From Granulicatella adiacens (GTDB lineage Bacteria; Bacillota; Bacilli; Lactobacillales; Aerococcaceae), in NCBI GenBank assembly GCA_018364485.1, contig JAGZLX010000059.1, forward strand, positions 1 to 10,467: DNA of 10,467 nucleotides, given 5' to 3'. The notes under the pieces are model-generated. The model ran no database searches and was not told the DNA's origin. It saw nothing but the letters and a program-made list of their open reading frames with translations. Both the position numbers and the translations under genes were made by a program. Positions 1 to 7,605 of this stretch are shown here, in pieces; position 1 is the stretch's first letter; every line of letters starts with the position of its first letter.

Positions 1-20
1 CCTTTAAAGTTAAGTGTAAT

Positions 21-36
21 GTGGAATGTATTCCAC
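21..36. promoter_or_regulatory. Palindrome downstream of the DUF438 gene (possible operator or hairpin)
   Basis: GTGGAAT and ATTCCAC form 7-bp arms around a 2-nt centre (or 6-bp arms around TGTA). It lies 26 nt beyond the stop codon of the DUF438 gene. Read in that gene's direction, it is not followed by a run of T, so it is a poor intrinsic terminator. It may be an operator for a gene left of the window or an RNA-processing hairpin. No regulator can be named from the sequence. Confidence 0.3.
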
Positions 37-61
37 GTGCATTGTAACATATTGAAAGTCA

Positions 62-1279
62 TTAAGAAAGTGTTCGCTTAACATCTGATTGATTAAAATG
101 CTCAACTAATGACTGGATATTTTGAACGTATTCAAGACACCCAACATAGTCACCATCTTCATCCCAAACCGCATGATATGTCACATGAACCATCATGCCG
201 TCTTTCTTAAACCACATTTCTTCTTTTTCTTTTTGTTTTGACTTTAATTGTTCAAAAATGGTTTGAACCGTTTCATGTACTTTAGGCGGATGGCATAAAA
301 TCACATCACGGCCAATCGCACTTTGTGTTCGTTTGAAGATTTTCTCTTCTCCATTTCCTTCGTTGTAATATTTCACAATATTATTATGATCTACAAACGA
401 CAATTCCATTGGTAACAAATTCAAAATCAGATTGAGCTGCTTCAATGAAAGAGACCCCGTCGATAAAGGAATATCTCCCTCTTCTTCAACCTCGACTTTT
501 GTCTTCACAGGGGCGAAGTCTTTTTTGACCGCCCATTCTTTTTCAGGTTTTACAATACAATATCCGTATTCTGATGACTGATTAGCAATTGTTTCCCAAT
601 CATCTACAGGGAAAACTTGTTCCACCATCGGAATCAGAATATTCTCTTCCTTTTGAATCATCTCTAGTAATTCATCACGGACCACTTCAAACTCTTCTAA
701 CACATTAGCTTGTTCGTTTTCTAGTGCCGTCTTGAAATCCTTATACACTTCACGAATTTGGTCATCAACACCCCACATTACCTTAGGAGGTGCAGTAATG
801 CCCTTTTTCTCCATAATCGGAAACATGGCATATTCTTTTCTTTGATAGTGATTATCAAATTGACCAAGCAACGAAATTTGGCGATTCAAGCCCTTTTTAA
901 TTGTTTCATCCTTCGTCTCTAAATAATTCTTCAGCAACCGTTCCACACAGTCTAAAGCGCCACGAATCGCTAAATTTTCCATCTTCATGACATGTACTGG
1001 ATGACCTGGTTGTTCAAAATCAGCAACGGTCGTTTCCGTGTTAACTTTAGACCCCATCAAGTTCGCATGGACATTACAAAGACTCATAATTTCAGCAAAG
1101 GTAATCCCTTCACTCATTAGATTACGCTCCATTAATTGGATTTCATAAGGAGTGATTTCATCAAAGGTTGCATTGAATTCTCTTTGAATGACTTCTTTAT
1201 CTTCTCCTGCGTGAAGGCGTAGCATCAAGTCTTTTAAAATCTCCTGACGCTCTTCCATCGTGTAATCTTCTTTAGCCAT
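62..1279 (-). CDS. DUF438 / hemerythrin HHE / PAS domain protein
   Basis: This 405-residue soluble protein has the layout of the DUF438 family. The N-terminal DUF438 region (about 12-78) carries the LCxxH motif at C68 and H71. A hemerythrin-like four-helix region (about 89-221) has candidate metal ligands H93, H96, H144, E149, E211 and E212. A charged linker (about 255-272) leads to a C-terminal PAS domain of the PAS_10 type (about 280-395) with the typical IGR-x-V-x-x-CHPPK signature (322-333). HHE domains bind a di-iron centre and PAS domains sense small ligands or redox state, so an oxygen, nitric oxide or redox role is plausible but not shown. One usual HHE ligand position reads GVDDQIR (170-176), with Asp where I expect His. 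The ATG directly follows the TAG of the DUF1858 gene. The weak ribosome site CAGGGA is encoded by that gene's last codons, so translation is probably coupled. Confidence 0.85.
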   Translation of the reverse strand: MAKEDYTMEERQEILKDLMLRLHAGEDKEVIQREFNATFDEITPYEIQLMERNLMSEGITFAEIMSLCNVHANLMGSKVNTETTVADFEQPGHPVHVMKMENLAIRGALDCVERLLKNYLETKDETIKKGLNRQISLLGQFDNHYQRKEYAMFPIMEKKGITAPPKVMWGVDDQIREVYKDFKTALENEQANVLEEFEVVRDELLEMIQKEENILIPMVEQVFPVDDWETIANQSSEYGYCIVKPEKEWAVKKDFAPVKTKVEVEEEGDIPLSTGSLSLKQLNLILNLLPMELSFVDHNNIVKYYNEGNGEEKIFKRTQSAIGRDVILCHPPKVHETVQTIFEQLKSKQKEKEEMWFKKDGMMVHVTYHAVWDEDGDYVGCLEYVQNIQSLVEHFNQSDVKRTLS

Positions 1280-1513
1280 CTAATCCCTGCTTTCTTTAAC
1301 GATGTATCCATTCATCTCTAATGTTTCAACTATGGTTTCTAAAGGTACTTTTGCGATTTTTGAACCTTTAATCAGATTCGTAATACGTCCAACCGTATGA
1401 ACCATCTGAGGTTGGTTAAGAGGTTTAAATCCAATTTCTACAAGTAAATCCTTCACTTCTGGATGTTCAGTGATCGTTGTATAGACGCTATCTTCTAAAT
1501 AAATGGTATTCAA
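1280..1513 (-). CDS. DUF1858 domain protein
   Basis: This 77-residue protein is made up almost wholly of one DUF1858 domain. The pattern is visible: a helix ending in a TEHPEVKDLLVEIGF segment (16-29), then PLNQP and a second helical half ending in LETIVETLEMNGY (58-70). The family's function is not established. DUF1858-like domains often accompany DUF438 and hemerythrin-type proteins, and a comparable N-terminal module occurs in ScdA/RIC iron-centre repair proteins, so it is probably a partner of the next gene. It starts with TTG, supported by a strong AGGAGG site 7 nt upstream (about 1521-1526). It ends exactly where the DUF438 gene begins (TAGATG). No cysteine pair is present, so I do not infer metal binding by this protein alone. 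Confidence 0.85.
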   Translation of the reverse strand: MNTIYLEDSVYTTITEHPEVKDLLVEIGFKPLNQPQMVHTVGRITNLIKGSKIAKVPLETIVETLEMNGYIVKESRD

Positions 1514-1528
1514 ACTAGATCCTCCTAA

Positions 1529-2539
1529 CTAAAAATACAAGTAAAATACGAAATATGGCGCAATTGTACGATATAAAAGATAAATAATGAATAAAATAAT
1601 CGTTACGCGAGTAAACGTAATTTGAGCAATTCCATGGAAGCTACGATTCACACTGATATATTCTTTAATATCTTTCCATTTTAAAATAACCACTAATACT
1701 AATACGAAAAAGCCAATTAAATCTAGTAGTTGAACGAGAGAAAAATTGCCAAAATTTACCATTTGTGCAAGATAAATATCGACCACGACTGCAAATAAGA
1801 AGTTGTTCATCATATGGAACGCCACTGCCCATTGGAAGCCATATTCAAGAGCAACATAAGCGAAAACAATTCCTGCCATAAATGTGAATACGGACTGCGT
1901 AATATTGGCATGGAATAATGAGAAAATAAGCGAAGTAAATAGAATCGTAAATACTTTCCCATAACGTTCAAGGCGATAACCAATGAATCCTCTGAAGATA
2001 AATTCTTCTACGACCGGAGCCATAACTCCTAAATACAGTACAAAAATGATACTTGCTGTTATTTCTTCACTAGATTCAGAAACAAGTGTTGCAGGGATTC
2101 CCATTTCAAAGAATAATTTCTCTAGTCCTGCTAAAATAAATTTTGAGATAAAACGAACTCCAAATAAACTCGCTGAAAGAATCGCAAACGACTGTATATT
2201 CATTTGTCTTGGAGCTACATGCTCATAAATACGTTTCATTGGGAACTTCTTAGAAAGAGACCAAACGAGTAAACTTAGAGAAGCCGCGATAAATAATCCT
2301 ACTCCCCAAATTCCGTAAAAATCTTCAGTATCAACTGCATTTTGGGCCGCCCCTTGTTGACTAGCAGTTGCAAAGAAGAAGAAAACTAACATATAAACAA
2401 TTAATCTTCTTCCGATAGAAGTAATGTCTTTTTTAAACGATTCTTCCATATCTTCTTGATAAAATTCATTTTGTGGGTCGAAATCCTCCGCCCCTCTTTG
2501 TTCATTAAATGTCACTTCTTCTTTATATGATTCAAACAT
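1529..2539 (-). CDS. CPBP (Abi/Rce1-like) family intramembrane metalloprotease
   Basis: A 336-residue membrane protein with the three CPBP/Abi signatures intact: EExxxR at E178-E179-R183, FxxxH at F206-H210, and HxxxN at H242-N246. These residues form the glutamate/histidine metal centre of Rce1-type proteases embedded in the membrane. A charged cytosolic N-terminus of about 40 residues is followed by roughly eight or nine hydrophobic segments (about 45-64, 76-95, 115-137, 161-177, 195-210, 215-233, 238-256, 268-286 and 311-335). It is somewhat longer than many family members. Substrates of most bacterial CPBP proteins are unknown; some give self-immunity to bacteriocins or process peptides, but no bacteriocin precursor is visible here. 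The ATG abuts the TAA of the MATE gene, and the ribosome site GAGGTG lies inside that gene's last codons. Confidence 0.9.
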   Translation of the reverse strand: MFESYKEEVTFNEQRGAEDFDPQNEFYQEDMEESFKKDITSIGRRLIVYMLVFFFFATASQQGAAQNAVDTEDFYGIWGVGLFIAASLSLLVWSLSKKFPMKRIYEHVAPRQMNIQSFAILSASLFGVRFISKFILAGLEKLFFEMGIPATLVSESSEEITASIIFVLYLGVMAPVVEEFIFRGFIGYRLERYGKVFTILFTSLIFSLFHANITQSVFTFMAGIVFAYVALEYGFQWAVAFHMMNNFLFAVVVDIYLAQMVNFGNFSLVQLLDLIGFFVLVLVVILKWKDIKEYISVNRSFHGIAQITFTRVTIILFIIYLLYRTIAPYFVFYLYF

Positions 2540-3898
2540 TTACACACCTCGTGATTCTTTATATTTTTTAAATACTTTTCTTAATCGAACGACTAAGAAA
2601 ATACAACTACTCATTAATCCGATAATTAGTCCAATCCAATATGAATATGGGCCAGCATTAAATGCATTATCTAATATAAATCCAATTGGTAATCCAATAA
2701 TCCAATAGCCAATTAAAAACAAGATAAATGGCATTTGAACGTCTTTAAAGCCTCTGAGCGTTCCTTGAATGGGCGCTGCCACTGCATCAAACAGTTGGAA
2801 CAACAGACTATAAGTTAAAAACACAACGGTTAACTGAATAAAGTCTGGGTCTGTTCCATATAGCGCGGCTACGGATTGGATATTGAGCGCTAATAATGTT
2901 AACGTCACAATAGCAAGTGTCACAGCCGTCGCGATACCAATATAAGCAAACTGCATTGCTGAACGAATATCTTTTCTACCGACTTCGTATGAAACAATAA
3001 TGGTTAATGCAGTAGAAATACTAATTGGAAATGCATAAACCACCGTCGCAAAGTTCATCGCAGCTTGGTGGGATGCGATAATGGAAGTTCCAAATTTCGA
3101 CATGAGTAATCCAACAAATGCGAAAACAGCCACTTCCGCAAAAATCGATAATCCTATCGGAAGTCCAATCTTAAATGGTTCTTTCCACATTTTGACATCT
3201 ATTCCGCTCCATTTTAAAACATCATATTCTTTTAATACTGGATGTTTTCTAAAGACAACCACTGCAACTACGAGTAATCCCCAGTAAGCCAGTGCAGTTC
3301 CAAGTCCAGCCCCAGAACCTCCCATTTCAGGAAAGCCAAACTGACCGTAAATCAGCGAATAGTTAAAGAACATATTCAGTGGAACCACTAATACCATAAG
3401 CATCATCGATACTTTGGTTAATCCTAAAGCATCCACAAAAGATCTTAATACACTAAAGAGCAGTAATGGAATAAATCCTAATGATAGCCAAGTTAAATAG
3501 CCCACTGCTACAGCTTCCACTTCTGGTTCTAAATTCATAATCCCTAATACAGGTTTTAGAAATAATGCTCCTAAAACAAATAGGCCAACAGCTAGCACCA
3601 CGCCAATGATTAAATATTGACGCATTACTTGTTCGATTTTATCCAGTTTCTTCTGGCCAAAATATTGTCCAACAATCGGAACAAGACCTGAAATCAACCC
3701 CGTCAACAGAGTGAAAAATGGTGCGTACAAACTCCCGCCAATCGATACTCCGGCAAGATGAACTTCGTTATAACGTCCTGTCATTACTGTATCAATAAAT
3801 TGAGCCGAATAATTGGCAATTTGATAAATTAAAACTGGAATTAAAATGGTTAGCAGAGCTTTAAATTTATGATTTTCTTGTATCGTACTTTTCATCAT
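2540..3898 (-). CDS. MATE family (NorM-type) multidrug/cation antiporter
   Basis: A 452-residue integral membrane protein of the usual MATE length, with about twelve hydrophobic segments in two halves. It would export drugs or cationic metabolites from the cytoplasm in exchange for sodium or protons. D36 (in IDTVMTG), E255 (in IFAEVAVF) and D371 (in LFDAVAAP) correspond, by motif and even by numbering, to the acidic cation-site residues of Vibrio cholerae NorM as I remember them. This favours a NorM-like, sodium-coupled type. PxxxG and GRY(N) loop motifs after helix 1 also fit. Two ATG codons are adjacent (3898 and 3895). The AGGGGG site is only 2 nt from the first and 5 nt from the second, so the second may be the true start. 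The substrate cannot be read from sequence. Confidence 0.92.
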   Translation of the reverse strand: MMKSTIQENHKFKALLTILIPVLIYQIANYSAQFIDTVMTGRYNEVHLAGVSIGGSLYAPFFTLLTGLISGLVPIVGQYFGQKKLDKIEQVMRQYLIIGVVLAVGLFVLGALFLKPVLGIMNLEPEVEAVAVGYLTWLSLGFIPLLLFSVLRSFVDALGLTKVSMMLMVLVVPLNMFFNYSLIYGQFGFPEMGGSGAGLGTALAYWGLLVVAVVVFRKHPVLKEYDVLKWSGIDVKMWKEPFKIGLPIGLSIFAEVAVFAFVGLLMSKFGTSIIASHQAAMNFATVVYAFPISISTALTIIVSYEVGRKDIRSAMQFAYIGIATAVTLAIVTLTLLALNIQSVAALYGTDPDFIQLTVVFLTYSLLFQLFDAVAAPIQGTLRGFKDVQMPFILFLIGYWIIGLPIGFILDNAFNAGPYSYWIGLIIGLMSSCIFLVVRLRKVFKKYKESRGV

Positions 3899-3904
3899 AT
3901 CCCC

Positions 3905-4627
3905 CTAACACAATTCTTCAATCGATTTCACTTTAAAAATAGCACTAGGAAGAACTTTTGGATTACTAGGTTCACTTGTCACAGCGATAAATCCTGCAGT
4001 ATTTTTGGCAAACTCTTCATCTACAGTTGAGTCACCGATATAGATCATCTCGTTAAAAGGAACACCAAAACGATTTTGAATCGCATGTAGTGAATCCGTT
4101 GCTGGCTTTGAAGGGAATTCATCGGTGGTTCCAATGAAGTCGAAAAACTCTTTTATTCCCGCAACTTCTAACACTGCTTGAGTTGGAAACACAGAATCAT
4201 TCGTTACTAACGCAATGATATATACTTTTTCCTTTAGATACCCAAGAGCCCTTTTCACATTTCCAAGCGTCTGGATTTTCTCTGGATGATTCAGAATATA
4301 TTCTGCAAAATAGTGCACTACGAAGTTGTAATTTTCTTCGATGTCGATTGGTCTGAATTCATTCAAGACTTCTAACATATCTCGAACTGTTCCAGAAGCA
4401 ATCACACTATTTTCGATAATGTCTGTTTCAGTGATCCCAAGACGGTCAAATAACTCGTCATGTTCTGCATTCGTTAGATTCATCTCATTACGATTCACTA
4501 ATTCGTCAAGAACTAAAATCGTTGGTTCAAACCATAATGTGGATGTATCCGTCAATGTGCCATCTTTATCAAAAATCAACACTTTAATATCATTTTCTGT
4601 TAAATAATTTAAAAATTTTTGTTTCAT
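3905..4627 (-). CDS. HAD family hydrolase (phosphoglycolate phosphatase-like)
   Basis: A 240-residue cytosolic phosphatase of the HAD superfamily, subfamily IA. Motif I is FDKDGTLTD, with nucleophile D20 and acid/base D22. Motif II is VTND with T142. Motif III is K174 in PSKPA. Motif IV is GDSTVDEEFA with D199 and D203. The stretch between motifs I and II (about 30-125) is a helical cap. All catalytic positions are present, so it should be an active Mg-dependent phosphatase acting on a small phosphorylated molecule; the substrate is unknown and Gph-like annotation would be over-precise. Its ATG shares one base with the stop of the ACT-domain gene (TAATG). No ribosome site lies at normal spacing, so translation probably depends on reinitiation after the upstream gene. 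Confidence 0.9.
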   Translation of the reverse strand: MKQKFLNYLTENDIKVLIFDKDGTLTDTSTLWFEPTILVLDELVNRNEMNLTNAEHDELFDRLGITETDIIENSVIASGTVRDMLEVLNEFRPIDIEENYNFVVHYFAEYILNHPEKIQTLGNVKRALGYLKEKVYIIALVTNDSVFPTQAVLEVAGIKEFFDFIGTTDEFPSKPATDSLHAIQNRFGVPFNEMIYIGDSTVDEEFAKNTAGFIAVTSEPSNPKVLPSAIFKVKSIEELC

Positions 4628-5067
4628 TATTCGATACTTTGTAACTCCACAGAAATAATGTTATCTAGTGCGTTAATTTCTTTGATAACATCTTCAACAC
4701 TTACCGTCGCCTCTGAAATATCAATCATAATTTGCACAACAGCAACACTATGAATCGCTAATCCTTGGAAAATCGTTAGGATGTTCATATCACGATTCGC
4801 AAATACTTCCAGCGTTTTCGTCAGTGTTCCTTTGATATTTTTCATATGGATATTGATAGATGCTTTTCTTCCTGCATTCACAGAAGAAAATCCTTGTACT
4901 TTACGATAATACTTATAATAAACACTGCGTGAGATGCCAACCATCTTCACTACTTCAGTGACGTCTTTTGCTTGTCCTGTTGCAAGTAGTTCTTTTGCTT
5001 GCAAAACTTTAGCAAATACAGGAGGAACAGCATCTTCAGAAACTAAAAAATGTTTTTGTCGATTCAT
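4627..5067 (-). CDS. UPF0735 ACT domain protein (PheB-like)
   Basis: With the start at 5067 the protein has 146 residues, the normal size for the UPF0735/PheB family. Residues about 3-50 match the family opening (FLVSEDAVP, then a helix-turn-helix-like segment ending SRSVYYKY). The remainder (about 62-142) is an ACT domain, a fold that usually binds amino acids. Bacillus PheB is encoded next to prephenate dehydratase, but no aromatic-amino-acid gene is present here, so the role is unknown; an amino-acid-responsive regulator is a reasonable guess. An in-frame ATG at 5091 would add eight residues, but it has no good ribosome site and lies at the predicted transcription start. The ATG at 5067 has AGAAGGA six bases upstream. 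It is the first gene of the six-gene run. Confidence 0.85.
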   Translation of the reverse strand: MNRQKHFLVSEDAVPPVFAKVLQAKELLATGQAKDVTEVVKMVGISRSVYYKYYRKVQGFSSVNAGRKASINIHMKNIKGTLTKTLEVFANRDMNILTIFQGLAIHSVAVVQIMIDISEATVSVEDVIKEINALDNIISVELQSIE

Positions 5068-5099
5068 TATTTGTCCTTCTTTCATAATCATTTGTTCCC

Positions 5100-5129
5100 A
5101 TTTTACCCTACATCATGGACAGATGGCAA
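5100..5129 (-). promoter_or_regulatory. Candidate promoter of the six-gene operon
   Basis: On the minus strand TTGCCA (5129-5124) and TAAAAT (5105-5100) are 18 nt apart, with one and one mismatch to the vegetative consensus respectively. Transcription would begin near 5093, leaving about 25 nt of leader with the AGAAGGA site before the ATG at 5067. It lies just after the recD2 terminator, as expected for a new transcription unit. Confidence 0.5.
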
Positions 5130-5150
5130 TTAATTCTGGCTGAAAAAACA

Positions 5151-5181
5151 CGAAAAAAAGAAGCTAGAAAACTAGCTTCTT
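5151..5181 (-). terminator. Intrinsic terminator of recD2, overlapping its stop codon
   Basis: Read on the minus strand, a 10-bp stem (5181-5172 with 5167-5158, core GAAGCTAG / CTAGCTTC) encloses a TTTT loop and is followed by a run of seven T residues that begins at the base of the stem. On the plus strand there is no T run, so it acts on minus-strand transcription only. The last recD2 codons, including the TAG at 5174-5172, form the upstream arm. Confidence 0.88.
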
Positions 5182-7580
5182 GTCATAAAATCATATGGTG
5201 TAACATCGTCCATTCCAATCATCGGAGAAATAAGTTCTTCTTCAATTGCTTGGATGGTTAATTGGAGTTCTTTGCCTTCGAATGAGTTGTTAGACTCCTC
5301 TGGTGACGATTGCGTTTCTCTCTCCTGTTTTGTCGGAGTATCTTCTGTCGTTACTAGATCAAAATTCGTTAAGAACTCTTGTAAGAAAGTCGCTCGTTTT
5401 GGAGGGATGGTAGTTGCACTCTTTTGGAACGCTCCTGCTTCCCCACACATGATGAGATACTGCTGACTTCTTGTCACTGCTGTATACAATAGATTTCTTT
5501 GTAACATCCGTGAGTACTGATTCACCATTGGTAAGATGACCATCTTGAATTCAGACCCTTGTGCCTTATGAATTGAGCAGCAATACGCCAGCGTCAATTG
5601 TTGCCAATCCGTTCGATGATACTCGACTTCCGTTTGATCGAATAAAACAAAAATCTTATCTACTTGGTCATCGTTCTCTTTTGCAAATTGAATTGCTGTG
5701 ATTTCTCCAATATCCCCATTATAGACATTTTCTTCAGGTAAATTCACCAGTTGAAGGACTTTATCTCCTACGCGGAAGACTTTATCAAAGGACTCCACTT
5801 CACGAACCGAATTTCCGATTTTAGGGTTTAAGATTTCTTGCATCATCTGATTGATGGCATTAATCCCAGCATCTCCTTTATACATCGGAGCCAGTACTTG
5901 AATATCTCGCTTCGTATAGCCCTTCTTAAGAGCTGCTACAACGACTTGTTCAATAATCGTTACCAACCGTTCTGTTGAACATGGTAAGAAGCTGCGGTCC
6001 GCTTGTTTTTCCAGAAAGTTTTGTGGCAAGAAACCATCTTTGATACTATGCGCTAATTCGACAATTGAAGATTGTTGCGTTTGACGGTGAATTCGTTTCA
6101 GTTCAATGGCAGGCACTTGATTGGTTTCCAGTAAATCTGTTAAAACTTGCCCCGGACCAACCGAAGGCAATTGATTACTATCTCCTACGAGTAAAATCTT
6201 CAATCCTTCTGGAGCAGCCTTAAACACGCGGTTCATTAACCACGTATCTACCATCGACATCTCATCGATAATTAAGAATTCTCCAGTGATTTCCTTATCT
6301 TCAAAACTATCATCCACACTATCGATTGCAATCCCGAGCAGGCGATGAATCGTTGAAGAAGGATATCCTGTCAATTCATTCATCCGTTTTGCCGCTCGTC
6401 CAGTTGGCGCCGCAAGAACAATCGCCTCTTCAATCTCATCGTCATGCTCTAATTCATTTAGCTGAGCATAGACATCAATAACGGCATTAATAATCGTTGT
6501 CTTCCCAGTGCCAGGTCCACCCGTTAATACAAATAGTGGCTCCGTCATAATCCGATAAATAGCCTCTTTTTGAGACGCATCATATTGAATATCGTATTTC
6601 TCCTGCGTTTTCTCAATTGCTTTTTCAATTTTCTCTTTACTGATTTCTACTTTAGAAGCTGTAATTCGTTTTGACAAGGCGTTACTAATCCCTAGTTCTG
6701 CGTAATACAAAGAAGCAATCGCAATGCGGTTTTCATCAGAAAACACAACACCTTCGCGAATCAATTCATTTAATGCATCTACGAGTTTATCAGGTTCAAT
6801 CAAGTAGTTTTGACAGGACTCTAGTAATCGTTGCGCTTGCGTGATTAACACTTCCGCCATCAAGTAGGTATCACCTGTTTGATAACAGAAATCTCTTGTC
6901 ACTACAAAAAGCGCACCTTTTAGTCTTGAAGTATCGTCTGGATCAATCCCCATCGATTGGGCAATGCTATCCATTCTTCTAAATCCTAGGCCTTCTATTT
7001 TTTGAAGAAGAACATATGGGTCTTCGTCTAAAACCATTCTTGCCTTATCTTTATACATGCCGATAATCTTTTGGGCAATCGCAGGAGTAAACCCAAGATT
7101 CGTGAGTTCAAACATCAACTTCTCAGTCCCCTGGTTTTGCTGAATGACTTCACGGATCATTTCTTTTTTCTTTTTCGTTAATCCTGTAATCCCATCAAGC
7201 GCTGTCTCATCATTTAAGATACGCTCCATGGCCTCCTCGCCTAACTTCTCGATAATCTTCTCAGCCGTTTTCTCTCCAATACCAGGAAAATGAGAACTGG
7301 ATAAATATTGAATGAGTCCTCTTTTACCGGTTGGTTGCGTCTGTTGATAATTATCTGCTTGGAATTGTTCCCCATATTTTGGATGAGAAACAATCTTCCC
7401 ATTAAAACGATAGGAGATATCCGAATGAATTTGTCCGAAAATCCCAGTTACAACAATCTCGTCATCCACATCCACGCAATCCGATTCGATAACGCGAACG
7501 AGCATGACTTTATAGAAGTTTTGCGGATTCTCAAAAAAAGTCGTTAATACTTCCCCTACGATATAAGGTGTATCACTCAT
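5172..7580 (-). CDS. recD2: RecD2 (YrrC) SF1B DNA helicase
   Basis: An 802-residue 5'-to-3' DNA helicase of the RecD2/TraA family, which works without RecBC and helps replication-fork maintenance and repair in Bacillus and Deinococcus. An N-terminal OB-like region (1-85) is followed by helix-hairpin-helix repeats (about 95-145, with PGIGEKTAEKI) and a further helical region (about 160-215). The helicase core shows Walker A GGPGTGKT (354-361, K360), APTGRAAKRM (391-400), Walker B IIDE (437-440), GDSNQLPSVGPG (466-477), SIHKAQGSE (669-677) and motif VI YTAVTR (699-704). A polar tail (about 742-768) links to a conserved-looking C-terminal peptide. Length matches Bacillus YrrC. The start has AAAGGAGA 7 nt upstream. 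It lies 25 nt after mnmA and is probably co-transcribed with it. The stop codon is inside the terminator stem. Confidence 0.95.
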   Translation of the reverse strand: MSDTPYIVGEVLTTFFENPQNFYKVMLVRVIESDCVDVDDEIVVTGIFGQIHSDISYRFNGKIVSHPKYGEQFQADNYQQTQPTGKRGLIQYLSSSHFPGIGEKTAEKIIEKLGEEAMERILNDETALDGITGLTKKKKEMIREVIQQNQGTEKLMFELTNLGFTPAIAQKIIGMYKDKARMVLDEDPYVLLQKIEGLGFRRMDSIAQSMGIDPDDTSRLKGALFVVTRDFCYQTGDTYLMAEVLITQAQRLLESCQNYLIEPDKLVDALNELIREGVVFSDENRIAIASLYYAELGISNALSKRITASKVEISKEKIEKAIEKTQEKYDIQYDASQKEAIYRIMTEPLFVLTGGPGTGKTTIINAVIDVYAQLNELEHDDEIEEAIVLAAPTGRAAKRMNELTGYPSSTIHRLLGIAIDSVDDSFEDKEITGEFLIIDEMSMVDTWLMNRVFKAAPEGLKILLVGDSNQLPSVGPGQVLTDLLETNQVPAIELKRIHRQTQQSSIVELAHSIKDGFLPQNFLEKQADRSFLPCSTERLVTIIEQVVVAALKKGYTKRDIQVLAPMYKGDAGINAINQMMQEILNPKIGNSVREVESFDKVFRVGDKVLQLVNLPEENVYNGDIGEITAIQFAKENDDQVDKIFVLFDQTEVEYHRTDWQQLTLAYCCSIHKAQGSEFKMVILPMVNQYSRMLQRNLLYTAVTRSQQYLIMCGEAGAFQKSATTIPPKRATFLQEFLTNFDLVTTEDTPTKQERETQSSPEESNNSFEGKELQLTIQAIEEELISPMIGMDDVTPYDFMTRS

Positions 7581-7605
7581 TTGGAATCTCCTTTCTTTGT
7601 TTTAT

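Noticed and set aside
1529..2539. CPBP protein as a bacteriocin immunity gene
   Set aside because: No leader peptide with a double glycine, no bacteriocin ABC exporter and no two-component system is present; the neighbours are unrelated.
5068..5091. Longer start for the ACT-domain protein at 5091
   Set aside because: It has no suitable ribosome site, sits at the predicted transcription start, and adds residues not expected in the family; 5067 has AGAAGGA at good spacing.
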